Source: Albifimbria verrucaria (Eukaryota; Ascomycota; Sordariomycetes; Hypocreales; Stachybotryaceae). Taken from it: a stretch of 64,000 bases of DNA. Under the pieces are notes generated by a model. That model did no database searches. It had not been told where the DNA came from and saw only the letters and a program-made list of their open reading frames with translations. The stretch spans positions 3,906,001 through 3,970,000 of the forward strand of contig JAHREC010000013.1 in assembly GCA_020081605.1 (NCBI GenBank). The letters are read 5' to 3'. The position numbers and the translations under genes were made by a program. Shown here one piece after another: positions 11,322 to 23,487 of this stretch (within the stretch, counting starts at the first letter, position 1; each line of letters opens with the position of its first letter).

Positions 11322-14300
11322 TTTCCACGCGCTTCGGATTGAAATTATGCGCACCGGTGTTTGAGCTAGGCTTATCGACACGCCAGGAGGACTAAACGGG
11401 ATACCAAAATATTATTTGACGGATTAAGCGCCTTTGCCCAAGGATTTTATTGAGGGTTTATTTTGATATGTCACCCAGTCAATGGGGATTTTGACGGTTT
11501 CTTGCTACGGCGTCTTGGATGAGCTTGAAGGATTAGGAACGAACCACGGCGACTTATTCTAAGGCCAGAGTAATCCTCTTCACCCCTTGGATAGATATCA
11601 CCATATTGTATATGCATTTATTTTCTCCTTAAACCTACCGTTGCGATTCATCTGTGTAGTGAGCTCGAAGTCATGAATGTGAAAGCGGGATATTTCACGC
11701 TATGGTTCCCATCAACGGCTTATCACAGTCAGGACAAGAGTGATTCCGGAAGCAAACTGTGTCCATGACTTGCTAGTAATCCACAGATGCTCCGAAAGCA
11801 TTATGTGCACTTTGAAGAATGGTAACATGTTTGAGCTATCATTATCATGCCGCCACATGACGAACTTGCAGCAAGCTATATAGTTAACCTCGCACACGAG
11901 ACTCGAATACGTGGACGGCCAGCCCTACACAAGCTGCTTTGCTGCTTACAGTATCTAGAGCGAGGGACTATACTCGAAACGTGGAACCCCCAAAGGCATT
12001 GCAATGGACATGTACCACTTAGCGGCTGCCGCGCAAGCCCTTCGCTGTCCCCAGTGGCGCGTGAGTAGACGCTATCACCAACTGCGGAGAGAGGGAACGA
12101 TTTCCGTACCGGGGATCCGACCTGTGTAAGAGAAATGGGACGGCTCAGCGTCGCCCATGCCTGTGCTCTAGTTCGTCACAAGCGTCCTGCAAGCCACATT
12201 GGTTCGTGAGCGAGCGCTGCAAGGGAATAATAGTGTTGGGGCTAGTTAGAGGGCGTGCGGAAAGACCAGGACGGGGACTGAGCATGTCGCACCGTTCCGT
12301 CAGACTAGCTGAGTGGTGGTGGATGGAGATGGAATCTCTCGTATTCTTCGGCGACGAATCCGCTTGGGCGGCCGACCTCTGGGACGACGGCACAGACTGG
12401 GGCGGCCAATATTTGCACTCGTGCCGTACTGGGAAAGACTGGTTAGGAAATTCATAGTCGTCTTAGCTCGACAGCCTTAAGCCACGTACCATTCACCGCC
12501 GGGAGGATCGTTTGCGGTTTGGGACGAGGCTTGAGCTCCGACGGCCTGGATCGTGATCATAGTATAGTGCGACATGAGGCTGCATGGCTTTACCCTCGTG
12601 CAAGCTGCGCTGCTGTTTGTACAGAGACGGGTTTGGTCACGGCAGCGCCTTGGACGCATGTGCTTCTGCGCATGGCCTTGCGTCCGTACGACGCTGCGCA
12701 GCGACCTGCGCAATCAAGACATGAAACGTCACATCTAAGCTGCCCGCCGTACGCTTGCCGTGATATCACCATGACACGCGGATAGCTTCACCCAGCGCGT
12801 TCTCCCCTCTAGCGCAGCCCTATATGCTAGGAAGCGCACTTCCATCAGGAGCCAGCCCAGATGCCGCGACGGCTAATGCTTGCTCGTGTCGGCACATGCG
12901 CATGTGAAGCCGCCCCTCCCCTCCTGCGATGGCCGAGAAGGCGTGCGCTCGCAGCAAACGAGACCCGGTGGACCGGCTTTCGCCGAGTCAAGAGCCCAGA
13001 GCTATTAGGTAAATAGACTTCGTTGGCGGCCCCGAGCTCTTGTGAGCCACCCGCCATCCCGCTGGCTACCCGCTGCCGGCATGGACTGGCCCAGCTGATC
13101 TTTGGGTATTCGAGGCAGGCAAGCGTATATGATTGCCGTGTCTGGAAGCTGCTCCATGGCAAAAGCCCTCGGGCGCTAAGCCGCCCTCGCCAATGGGCCA
13201 GCTACGTGATCTTGGCACATAGCTCTCCATTTGGGCAAAGGTCGTTCGTTACTCGGTGTGCGACAGGAAGGCAGGTCTCGTAGCCGCCCAGCTTCCCGGG
13301 TGATCTCGCATCCCTGCTTGTTGCGTTGGTTGGTGTGCGAAATCCATGGGTAGGACAAGCTTGAACGAAGACCAAAGGAATGACTGCGTAGTCTGGATAA
13401 GGAACTGTATGTTTGGGCGGTTTGGTTTGCAGTGGTGTTCCTATATCTGGAGCAGACGAGTCAATCGTTGATCCCCTTACCTGTTTTGCGCGGCACGAAA
13501 CGAACCGTCCAAAGCTTCACAGACGGATATCGTTACCGAGTTTATGCCTATGTGATGGATCCCTAAGATACTGTAAAACCAAACGATATTGACTTCTAAT
13601 GAAGCAAGCACCGTCATTCCATACTTATACCACCTGCTGGGAACAAGTCACAAGCATGGTCACCATTTTGGCATCATCTTCGGCTTCTAGAGCACGTGCT
13701 ATAAAAGATTTATTTGATCTGTCCATCCTCTAGGGAAACGTGAGAAAACAAGCCTCCAAATATGAAAATGCCCTCTATGGCACATACTGTATGCAGTTGC
13801 CCCTCGTTCTCTCAGCCATGAATCCATCAACAAGATACTCGTATCATCCCCTCTCCTTTCCACATGAGACGAGTCAGCACCTATCCAAATCATAACACAC
13901 GCATGTGTAGTCGTCAACACCGTGTGCCTCGTGGCTCGTTCTATGCCCTTGATCCAACGCAAGATAACAGAGAATGCCCGTACGGGTAAGGTTCGTTTCG
14001 AAAGAGTAAAGTCTTGATGTAAACAGTGGTTGAGCAGCAAGAGAGGCGTGGAAGATAAGGGGAATCAGATGTAAGGGCAACGGTCTAGACGCCAAATGCG
14101 TATACAGAAGGCCTTGGCCATCATAAGTCGATATGGACAAAGGTAGGCTCGCAAAAGAGACAAGGAAAGTATCCCGTGATCCAATACAAGGGGCCGAGCC
14201 ATTGCTCCAGAAACAACAGCCACAGCACGCTCAAATCTCCATGAGAACAACCCGTGCGAGTTGAGTAGAAGTAGTAAACAGTCGTGAACGCAAATTTGCT

Positions 14301-14666
14301 CAAGACCCAAGGGGACGAAGATTCAAAAGGGGTTAAATAAATGTCAAGATAACCAGCGCCCGGTATATGCCTTTCTTTTTTTTTGTCAACGCCATTCGCC
14401 GGTCCGGGAATTGGTGTTTGGTCCGCCTGCTGAGTTGCTGGTCCGCCGTTTGGGGCAACGTCAGTCGGACATTGGCCATCATTCATCGAGTTTCTTCATT
14501 CAAACCACTCCGCTTATTCTGTAGTAGCAGCATAGCTGCCATGATCGAACATTCCCAACACCCTGCTGGGAACCGGCCCACGGTTGGTCCATATATACCA
14601 TCTTCTCGTCCGACTTCTCGATCAGATCGGAGCGTACGGGTTCAAATTTCTTCGACAATTGGTGGC
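11322..14666. other. Intergenic region between OPY2 and RAS2 (both 3' ends)
   Basis: A convergent gap. Sequence to about 11700 is AT-rich and fits the OPY2 3' UTR; 13700-14660 is the RAS2 downstream region. Open frames of 60-120 codons occur on both strands but none shows recognisable domains or splice structure. About 12480-13300 is GC-rich without a recognisable gene. Confidence 0.5.
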
Positions 14667-15538
14667 TCATAAGACTATGCAAGGTCGCTTGCCCCTCTCG
14701 TCCTTGCCACGTCGGCCCCGACGGTCATTATCGCGACCGCCTATGGTGCCGTTGCCCGTTGGGCTACGACCGGTGCTGCTCGGTGACGGCCGAGAAACCT
14801 GCTGGCGTTGCCGACGGAGGATTCTGACCACGTCATAGAATGCCTTTTCGACGTTGAAGCAGTTCTTGGCCGAGGCCTCGACAAACTCGCAACCTAGATC
14901 GCGTGCCAAGGCATGTCCCTCCTGCGTGGACACTTCGCGTTCCGTGACCCGATCGCTCTTGTTTCCCACAAGCATGATGGGCACCGGCAGTTGTGAGCTG
15001 GCTGTGGAGATGGGCGAGCCAGGGTACGACGGTGATGATGCGCATGACTCCTTGACACGTTGGATCTGATGATGGAAGACTTTAATGCGGGTGAAGGAGG
15101 AGCGTGAAGAGATGCTGTAGACTAGCACGAATCCTTCGCCGTCGCGGATCCATTGATCTCGTAGAGCGGTGTACTCCTCTTGGCCGGCTGTGTCGAGGAC
15201 TTCGAGCATGCAAGGCTGGTTGTCGATGACGACTTGTTTTCGGTACGAGTCTTCAATTGTAGGGTCGTACTAATGACGCTGAAGTCAGTCGCGACATCCA
15301 TCATTTGAGAAGCAGGTCCGGCGGGGCACCTAAGCGCGCGACCATTAAAGAGAAGAAGAAAAGAAGAAAAGAAGAGAGCGAGAGCACGAGCACGAGCACG
15401 AGCACGAAAGAGAGACAAGAGAAAGGAACCTACAGTTTCCACGAAATGTTGTAGACACAGCTGGATTGTCAGGGCCGTTTTCCCCACGCCACCATCACCG
15501 AGCACCACCAGCTTGTACAGCACCATTCTGCCCGCCAT
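14667..15538 (-). CDS. ras2: Ras-family small GTPase, ras-2/RasB type
   Basis: Membrane-tethered GTP switch that in filamentous fungi controls polarity, conidiation and cAMP/MAPK signalling. Exon 1 (15538-15434) encodes [20 protein letters not shown] with the P-loop; intron 15433-15270; exon 2 starts [16 protein letters not shown], the canonical Ras effector loop. [15 protein letters not shown] (switch II), VGNKSD (G4) and EASAKN (G5) are all intact, so nucleotide binding should be normal. A Ser/Pro-rich insert ([16 protein letters not shown]) between the G3 and G4 regions is the feature that points to ras-2/RasB rather than Ras1. The tail is basic ([15 protein letters not shown]) and ends in the CaaX box CIVL. 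The coding sum is 708 nt, or 235 residues, with no frame break. The start is chosen because the upstream frame lacks conserved sequence. Confidence 0.95.
15382..15405. repeat. GAGCAC hexamer repeat inside the RAS2 intron
   Basis: Four perfect copies of GAGCAC, flanked by A/G-rich sequence, lie within the single RAS2 intron (15433-15270), close to the donor. On the transcribed strand this reads as GTGCTC repeats beside a CT-rich tract. Being intronic, length change would not alter the protein. Confidence 0.8.
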
Positions 15539-16887
15539 GATGGGGGTTTTCGAGGCCGTGCGAGCGACCAGCTTCTGGGTGAGAGTGTGGTCGGGTTGAG
15601 ACGGTATAGGCCGAGAGGCGAGGCGAGGCAGATGAGGGAGAAACGGGTTGCGTCTTGAGCGTTTGGATTGTTTGATCGAGGTGTTCGGTGGGGAGGACAG
15701 TTGGGACAGGAGGGGATGAGAGTGGCTGAATGGAGCTAGATGGCGGAGGACCAAGGCACAGAGGCGGCGCAATGCAGCAGGAGTGCAGGTTGATGCTTGG
15801 TCGAGCTTAGGTAGATTAGGTGCGAAAAAGGATGGGCCTTTGGGCAAGTAGTTAAGTGGGGACGGGCGAGCCAGGGCGGGTTCCGCCTTTGGAGGAGCCA
15901 GGAGAATGAGGGCGAGACGGCGAGGTAGCGGCGGAGGAGGAGGAGGAGGACGAGAAGGAGGAAGAAGAGGATACGCAGGTAGGCAGACAGCAGGCCAGCC
16001 TTGGCGCAACGAGGGCGAGTAGCTAGGAGGGCGCTGTATCTCTTCGCTCCGCCAGAAGGATGAAGGTCGAGTACCTGGATATCCGAGGTCGATAGAGGAA
16101 CCCGGATCCCGGCGACCAGGGCCCTAGTGCTTGTATGTCTAAAGCAGGCCAAGCGAGCAACAAGCAAGCAAGTGTCCTGCCCTGTCCTGTCCTATCCTGT
16201 CCAGCCGTGGTTGGCGGTGCGCGATTCAGCCCCAACGATCTAATGCTTCTTCTACTGTATCTTGCCGGCAGCCAGACGATGGCGCTCCCGGGATCTATCC
16301 GCGGTGCTGTAGCTGCGAGGGTCGAGGCACGAACTGGAGGTTGTTGCTTAAGCAAGCGCCGTTTAGGTGAGTAGTGCGAGAGGGAGCCCGGCAAGGTGAT
16401 GATGGCTTTTGGTTTGGTTCGGTTTGTTGAAGAGGGCGGGGCGTGCAAGGGAAAGAGGGAAAGGATTAAAAAAAAAAAAATCACCCGCGCCGTGGCACCA
16501 CTTGCAAGGCCAGTACAAGTTGCAGTGCAATTGCTGGAGAAAATGCTGACGAGAGACGCTGGAGGGGTAACCTTGTCGCCTGTTGAGTGAACGCAAGGTC
16601 GGCAAATGTCGCTGGATGGACGACTAGGGGAGACGAATGGGTGATCAGCGATGCGAGGAAGATGGCACAGGAGCCCCAAGTTGGGATGGGGATATCTTGC
16701 CAGTCCAAAGCGGCTACCGCGTCGTGCTAGCTCGATGGGTTTCGCTGGGGCAGACGAAATGACGGAGACTTGACTTGACTTGAATGAGAGGACGCGATAG
16801 GGAATATGTAATCCGTACTTTGCCTGCTGTCGTAATTGAGCCGGTGAGCGAATGTGGCCAGCGGAGGGATTTGTGCAGCTATGCCAT

Positions 16888-17340
16888 GTACCTCGACCAC
16901 CCCAAGGTACCTTAGTACTTTGGCCGAGGCTGCAAGCGTGCTGTGGTGCTGCACATTGGAGAAGAGGCATGGCACTAAGCGCTGGGCACGGCTCCAGGTA
17001 CTCGATGCCGGGGAGGTACCTCTAGTCTGCCACCTCCCAAATCTTGGAGTAGCGTAGCAGCGCAGTGCAGTGCAGCACAAGTCTGGTGTGTGCATTGCTG
17101 TGGCTGAGTTGAATGCATTATGCTACCAACTACCTGCCTAGATGCCTACCTAGATGCCTAGATGCCTAGGTTAGTAGATAAGTAGGTACCTCCAACAATG
17201 CCCGCCTCACTACCTACTACCTACGGACCCGGTACAGGTACCTACAGTCCTTGCCCCAATCTCTCACGCACACTCATCCAAGCATCTACTGAGGTACCTA
17301 CCTACCTTACCTGCGTCCTACCTACCTATGCGTGTACCTA
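16888..17340. repeat. AGGTACCTACCT-type simple repeat zone
   Basis: Multiple GGTACC palindromes joined by CTAC and CCTA units, for example CTACCTAGATGCCTAG near 17140 and GAGGTACCTACCTACC near 17291. It is a degenerate tetranucleotide-based low-complexity block. The same vocabulary recurs at 5083-5206, 27299-27607 and 50372-50436. Confidence 0.75.
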
Positions 17341-18134
17341 ATCGATGTCACATGCATCATCTCTTGGATGCATCCACGATGTCAATGGGGATGGGCGAGA
17401 CCCAAAGCGAGAAAGGCCACTTTGGGGTCGAGGGTTTTGGCGGCCCCAATTTCCTGTTTGTTGTCGATCCGTGACCAAAACAATCCCCATCTGGTGGTCG
17501 GGGTCTTGGTCCAATTTCTCTCGCATGTAAGTGCCCTAGACCTTGGCAAGGATTCCACACAAGCATTATCGAGCCTGCGCCGGTGGCTGGACGGGAGGAG
17601 TCTAGCCTAGTGCTGTTGTTGCGGAGGTACTACGCAGTACAGTACCTTGCCGTAGGGGACTCGGACGGAGAGAGGCAGAGATACAGAGAGAGAGGGAGAG
17701 GCATCAGGAACGCCCAGGATTTGAAGAGCCCGGCTTCGTGTTGCCATTGGACGAGCCCGGCACGGCGTAGGCGCCCGTCCCCAAGTGAATGCTCGCAATT
17801 TCAACCCGTCGCGGGCCATCCAGTGAGCCTCGTTACCCTCCAATGGTCTGGTCTGCCTGTCTGGTTGCCTGTCTGCCTGTCTCTCTGTCCCTCCCTCCCC
17901 AGCTCCGGCACATGCGCTGCGCTGCTGCACTGCACGCATTTATTTGTTGCAGCGCGGGTAGGGTGACATGCCGTTGCTACCTCTGTACCGGCGCTGGCGC
18001 AAACCGCCCACCCTGCTGTGGAGGTAGCTGCTAACAGCCTATCCCAAAAGTAACATTGTGGGCACCAGCCAACTCTGCTTTTTCCCAAGTTCCCATCAAG
18101 ACCCCCACCCTGACCCTCGCCCTCACCTCTCTCA

Positions 18135-18157
18135 CCCTCCCTCCCTCCCTCCCTCCT
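18135..18157. repeat. CCCT tetranucleotide repeat
   Basis: About five uninterrupted CCCT units in a pyrimidine-rich stretch (18100-18190). Ordinary microsatellite. Confidence 0.75.
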
Positions 18158-20687
18158 CCTCGGCCCCGTCTCCTCCTCTTACACCACCATGTCCGTCAAT
18201 GCATCCACGACACCCGCTGTGCATGCTAGCCCTGCCAGTGCCAGGCCTAGTCAAGCCTGCACCTCGCTGTCTGACGCCGGGAGCAATGGCCACACACGCG
18301 CATAGCCCCGACCAGATGGATTAGGCCGCGCTCGCTGCGCAAGTCAGTTGCACACATCGCTCGCTGTGAACCACTTCGTTGCCAAATGCCCACGAACTAA
18401 AACATTTGCCCCGGACGCTTTGGGAAGGCCAATCGAGCACGTCCCCGTTCAAACCAGCCATCGCCTGTGTCTGGGTCTGCCTGCCTTAATCTTGCCGCCC
18501 ACCTAGCCAGCCATGGCCAGCCCATCTGCTAAGCGCTCCCCACGCCTATGGTTACCTCTCTACAAGAAGCCTCTGCTGGTCTAGTCCTCGCACGGCTTCT
18601 CTTTATTGGCTCGTAGGGTCGAGATTTTCCAGGGCTCTTTTGAGCTATCGTGGATTCTTATCCCCATTCCCAAGCGCCCTCCTCCTCCATCTGCTTGTCT
18701 ATCCGGTTTTGTAACTAACCGACCAACCAACCCCCACGGCATTGCGATTATTGGAGCTTGCCAGCCTTACGTGGACATGAGGTCGCACTTATCAAGACCG
18801 GGGCGCTTGGCGTCTCAAGCACTGCTTACCGTTCGCAGCATGCAGATGCACCCTACACCACCAGGAAGCACAACCCCGTACCTGCCAAGTGGGCGGCATC
18901 CAAGTGTGGACTGTCAAAAGAACAAGAAAATACTCCTAATTGGCTCTAAAATATCTCGTCCGCTCTCCCGGTTGGCTAGTTTCTTACATGGCATACGTAT
19001 GTGTTGAAGGGAGTTCTCATCCTGATTCCACATGGCGTTGCCGCCCGTATTACTCGTGGGTTTGGAAATACGAGCGGATCGGGGTGGCTGATGATAGTAA
19101 GGATGGCCTTTTCATCTTCATGCCACCCGCTTGCTTGCGTACGTTGGCTCAACGATACGGGTTTCCAGAGCTGGCATTGATGCTACGCCATCTCACGACT
19201 AGTCGCTTTCTGTACGGACCCCCTGCCTCCCCACCCACAAAACTCGCCAACCAGCAAACCGCAGCTGCGGCTTTGGCTAGGCAGTCGGTTGGCTCTCGCA
19301 CCTCTACATCCCGAAGCTCCAATCCCTTTGATGTGTTCTGGCACGCTCCCATGCTAGAAGCTAAGGGAGCTCATCGTTCCCGTCGTCTAGCTCGAGCAGA
19401 TTCTACGAACATTATATCGGCTATCCTCTTCCTTGACCGAACCGACAACGTAGCAGCGATACCCAACCAATCTTGGAGACCGTGACCCACAAATGACTTC
19501 ACGCCCACGTACAACAAATTCGAGTTAGAATGTGATATCTGACAACGGCTGGAGAATGCTCGCCCGTGTCCGGACCGTCATCGTTGGGTTCCCTAACCCT
19601 GGCCGCTTTCTTCAGGGATGTGGAGCATGAAATAAACCACTGATATGGAAATCATTTTCCCTCCAGTTGCCTGTGATTTGGTTAGCTCCGGGGATTGCTG
19701 ACCTACGTCGTCGTGCCATGCTTCTCTTATGTGGCTACTCAATGCCGCGTCTTACTCTAACCCTGACAGTTCCCGTTGGAAATCGTTATGCAGATGTGGT
19801 GCCACCCGGCTGCTCCGGGTTCTGCCCAGCGCACATCATGATACTCCAGATGTATCGGTGCCAAGTGTTTTGAGTAGAATGACCCCTTCCAAACATTGTT
19901 GGCTCTACATTTCCAGTTGTGGCCTTGAATCTGCCCTTCTGGGCTGTAACCTCTTGGGTGTAAACCGCATTTTGGCTCTCATTATTGTTGTAACCACTAT
20001 TTTGTCGCGCACCTGGATGTACTTCAATGCCTGTGTGCCAAATTCAACCCCTTGTATTGAGCCAGGTTAGTACCATTTGTCATTCTGTGAGGCATGACTT
20101 ATCCTAGCTGCATCGGATTTACCCTCGATAGTCGGATCCTTCCCGCCTCCTCATCGACGCTTATGAAAGGCAGGGGCCTCAAGGCCTGACGGAACATGAC
20201 CGTGAAACCTTCCGCCATGGGAGTCACTTCCCTGGGGGTTATCTGAAATGAGGATCAGGTGTGGCATATGAGCCCACCCTTTGGCATTAACAAACTCTTT
20301 CAGCATCGAAAATGTATTTCTACCGCTGATTCTAGTCTCACTTTAATGGATGAAACCATATTGTATCCCGAGTTATTTCGTGGCAAGTCTCCATATCTGG
20401 AAAGTGTGCTTCAAGTAAATTATGTAGAGACTGATGTATATAGCTCATATCACTGATTCTATGTTTATATGTGTCATGGATTGCAGTTGTGAGGGATCCC
20501 AAAGGCCCAACATATGATACTGACTACACTTTGGCATACGGCCTTAACTTAGTATAGAGCTGCCCACAACAACACATGCCCTGAAGACACCTGCCATTGC
20601 AAGTTTATGTCCTATGTTAACGTCCGTATGTCTACAATAGACAGATATCACACAAAATATGTGCGCAGGTCTGATGGTTGCAAGGCT

Positions 20688-21491
20688 CTACAAAATAGTA
20701 TCAAGCCGTTTGGTAACCTCGACTAGGCCCTCCTCTTCCTGTGAGATCCACAAGTCAACCCATTGCCGGGCTTCTTTGTATCTGTCCTCGTCACGGCCCC
20801 AGTCTTCCTCCTGCGGCCTCTCCACATAGATGGTCCTTAACCCACAGGACCGTGCAGCCTGCAGATCGTTTAGATGTGCCGCCACCATGGCTACTTGATG
20901 GGGCTCTACATAGAGCTTTTCCACGGCACCACGGTACACGACCGGGTTGGGCTTGTAGGCTTTGAATGTTTCTGCGCTGAACAGCACCTGAAATCCAAGG
21001 TTACCAAAGTCGTTCAGGTCCCGCACCAGTGCGAGATTGCCGTTCGTGAGGGTGGCAGTATGTGCCAACTTGCCGAGCTCATGAATGCCAGCAGACGAAT
21101 CCGGCCATGGTGTTAGCCGGTGCCAGGCTAGGCTGAGCGACTTTATTTCAGCATCGGAGTAGAGGCCCTCCAGCTCCCACGTCTTCAACAGTTCAACCAG
21201 GCTATCGTAGTGGTGATCATCGACGGACCGCCAAGCATCCCGTTCGGGGTCGAAATTACCGCAGAAGGCCTTGTACGAGTTGCGCCACTGCTGTGCGAAT
21301 TTACCCCAGTCTTCTTCAGTGATGCTCTCTAGTCTGGATTTGAGACTAGAAGGTAAATCCGCTGATAGTTTGCGGTAGGCTCGAAGAGTGAGCTCCTCCG
21401 TAATGGAAGATCTCCAGTCGACCACTGTTCCGAATACGTCGAAGGTCAGTGCCTCGATCTCGGAAAGAGGAGATATAGACCCGGGCGACAT
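20688..21491 (-). CDS. Haloacid dehalogenase-like hydrolase (type II HAD)
   Basis: Single-exon gene of 267 residues, the usual size for L-2-haloacid dehalogenase-type enzymes, with no frame break. HAD motif I is ALTFDVFGTVVDWRSS with the nucleophile Asp. The cap domain spans about residues 25-110. Motif II is LTNGN, motif III lies at FKAYKPNPVVY (Lys), and motif IV is represented by AAHLNDLQAARSCGL with Asp. The Phe-Gly-Thr-Val-Val-Asp-Trp signature is characteristic of the type II dehalogenase branch. Substrate cannot be read from sequence: fungal members are mostly of unknown physiological substrate and may act on phosphate esters or small haloacids. The start ATG (21491) precedes motif I by about 18 residues, as in homologues. 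Confidence 0.92.
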   Translation of the reverse strand: MSPGSISPLSEIEALTFDVFGTVVDWRSSITEELTLRAYRKLSADLPSSLKSRLESITEEDWGKFAQQWRNSYKAFCGNFDPERDAWRSVDDHHYDSLVELLKTWELEGLYSDAEIKSLSLAWHRLTPWPDSSAGIHELGKLAHTATLTNGNLALVRDLNDFGNLGFQVLFSAETFKAYKPNPVVYRGAVEKLYVEPHQVAMVAAHLNDLQAARSCGLRTIYVERPQEEDWGRDEDRYKEARQWVDLWISQEEEGLVEVTKRLDTIL

Positions 21492-22148
21492 GCTACTGAT
21501 GATGGGTTTTGTGGGTTGTTAGCTTGATTTATGTCGTTTGAAGTTTTGGGGATACTATCAAGCTTAAGATCCAGATGTCATCGTGAGTACCGAGGGATCA
21601 CATGACACGCCAGCTGTCTATTTGCTCCTATGCCCAAGTCTTCAACCACCACAGAGCAATTGACAACTGCAGCCAATATGGACGTCCACTACAGCACAAA
21701 ACGTTGCTGGAGTTATCATTTTGAACCTGACTTCGATTGTGGCTCACCTTGGAGTTGAACTATAGGGTAATCAAAAGGCAACTTCAGAGCATCGAAAGCA
21801 CCCGGGACATGAACCACGTCGCCGAAATCCCCGAGATTGGCCCATTAATTGACGTGTAAATACGAGATATCACGGGAGTTGGCATACGGATGAATGCAGA
21901 AGCCTCTTGCTGAGAAGAAGGATAAATGGATGATATCATGAGCTAGGGCCGGATATGTCGGCATATGCAGCACCGCTGCCTCAACATGCCTTTCACTATT
22001 TGGCACCAGCAGCTTGCCATCGCGCCAAAGTTTCAAAGTTTGACCGTTACACACGTTTGAGCCTGAGTGTCACACAATAACCAAAAGTGCAATTGAGGGT
22101 GTGACAGCAACCCTCATAGCTGCGTCCTCCACTCTCGCTACCATCACC
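21492..22148. other. Divergent intergenic region
   Basis: This gap lies between the HAD gene (-) and the membrane protein gene (+), so it likely holds both promoters. On the minus strand 22054-21845 is open for 69 codons, and after one stop the frame stays open to about 21750, ending at a GTGAGCC donor-like site. I cannot assign that reading to a family (see findings). Confidence 0.5.
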
Positions 22149-23487
22149 ATGGCCCAAGCTAAACCCCACTTCCATGGTCGCCATTATGAAGCCAAGCACC
22201 TCGTAGCGCCGGTTCGGACCGCCAACCCAACGGTTCGATACATCCCCGTCAAGAGAGACGCAAGGGAGGCTTCAGAGGCAGGCAAGGCGGCCGTGCAGCA
22301 CTCAAAGCCAGCCGGATTGGTCTACGCATGGCGCAGCCGTGACAACAGAAAGGGACGGCATGCTCTGGCTGTAGGCCCGGATTACCGAGATGGGAAGCAA
22401 CACCACAAGCTAAGGCCTACTACGTCATGGCAGCAGATCCTGCGTGGCACTGGGAAGATGTTTATACGATACCCCGTGTGGGATGTCTCATACGATGTGG
22501 CTGTTGTCTTTACCATAGGTAAGTGACAAGAAGACAATTGCGTCGACTCTGCGTGTTGCTATCAGCCAGCTTACATAGACCCAAGGCTCCATCATTTGGG
22601 TCATCAATGGCTTCTTCGCCTGGCTACCAGAGGTGGCACCATCGGCAACATTCAAAGGAGAGGCTTCCTGGGGCGGCGGTTTAACAGGTTTCATCGGCGC
22701 CACGGTATTCGAGTTTGGATCCATCCTTCTCATGTTCGAGGCGGTCAACGAGAACCGTAGTGACTGCTTTGGATGGGCCGTCGAGGAGACTATTGACGGT
22801 TGGCTCTGGCCTCGTCACGATAGCGACTGCAAGCACCATCACGCCCAGAAGCGGTCGTTTCTCAAGGGCGCATCTACCGATTCCGTGGAGCACGCACATG
22901 AAACGGCGACAGGGACGGGAGAGAGGAGGTGGTCATGGTGGCCGAGCTGGTATGAGCTGCGGACACACTACATCCGCGATATAGGCTTCCTCGCATGCTT
23001 GTTCCAGACCTTGGGCGCGACTGTCTTCTGGATCTCGGGATTTACGGCAATTCCTTCCATACTGGATAGCTTGTCTGTACCTGCAACCAACGGGGTATAC
23101 TGGCTGCCCCAGGTTGTCGGGGAACCGGCTTTGTCATTTCAAGCATCCTCTTCATGGTCGAAGTCCAGCCTCGTTGGTACATACCGGCACCAGGGGTGCT
23201 TGGATGGCATATTGGTCTCTGGAACTTTATCGGCGCGATCGGTTTCACTCTCTGCGGCGCTCTGGGCTTTGGCGGCTCGCGTCCCGGGATTGAATATGCT
23301 TTGACTTTGTCCACATTTATTGGCTCATGGGCCTTCTTGGTTGGTCCATCTTGAATGCTCTCTTTTGCCGCGGAGCCATACTGACATGTCACAGATTGGT
23401 AGCATTATCCAGTGGTATGAGAGCCTCGACAAATATCCCATATGGGTTGACGAGCGTGCTACAGTTTATGGAACCCAGGGGCGATAA
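22149..23487 (+). CDS. Six-span integral membrane protein of unknown function (one apparent deletion)
   Basis: Three exons: 22149-22518, 22586-23339 and 23395-23487, joined over GT-AG introns. The ATG at 22149 sits in CACCATGG, a strong context, and is preferred to non-ATG openings upstream. The frame breaks at the GGGG of 23119-23122; one added G gives 1218 nt, or 405 residues. The N-terminal 115 residues are polar and His/Lys-rich (KPHFHGRHYEAKH). Hydrophobic spans include GSIIWVINGFFAWLP, GFIGATVFEFGSILLMFEAV, LGATVFWISGFTAIP, a span after YWLPQVVG, GLWNFIGAIGFTLCGALGF and FIGSWAFLIGSIIQWYESL. The loop between spans 2 and 3 is charged and carries CKHHHAQKRS. The pattern resembles a fungal-restricted membrane family for which I know no established function. 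The product's transport or signalling role is undetermined. Confidence 0.85.

Larger units (their letters stand above)
15539..20687. other. Long gene-poor region upstream of RAS2
   Basis: The first kilobase is the RAS2 leader/promoter, CT-rich on the minus strand. A dense GGTACC / CCTA repeat zone lies at 16888-17340. Further on are CCCT repeats (18135-18157) and mixed-composition sequence. The longest open frames (18940-19485 on +, 181 codons; 16023-16970 on -) show no recognisable domain or compositional pattern of a gene. I assign no gene here, though a broken or lineage-specific one cannot be excluded. Confidence 0.45.

Noticed and set aside
18940..19485. 181-codon open frame on the plus strand
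   Set aside because: No domain, no conserved-looking block; left as unsupported.
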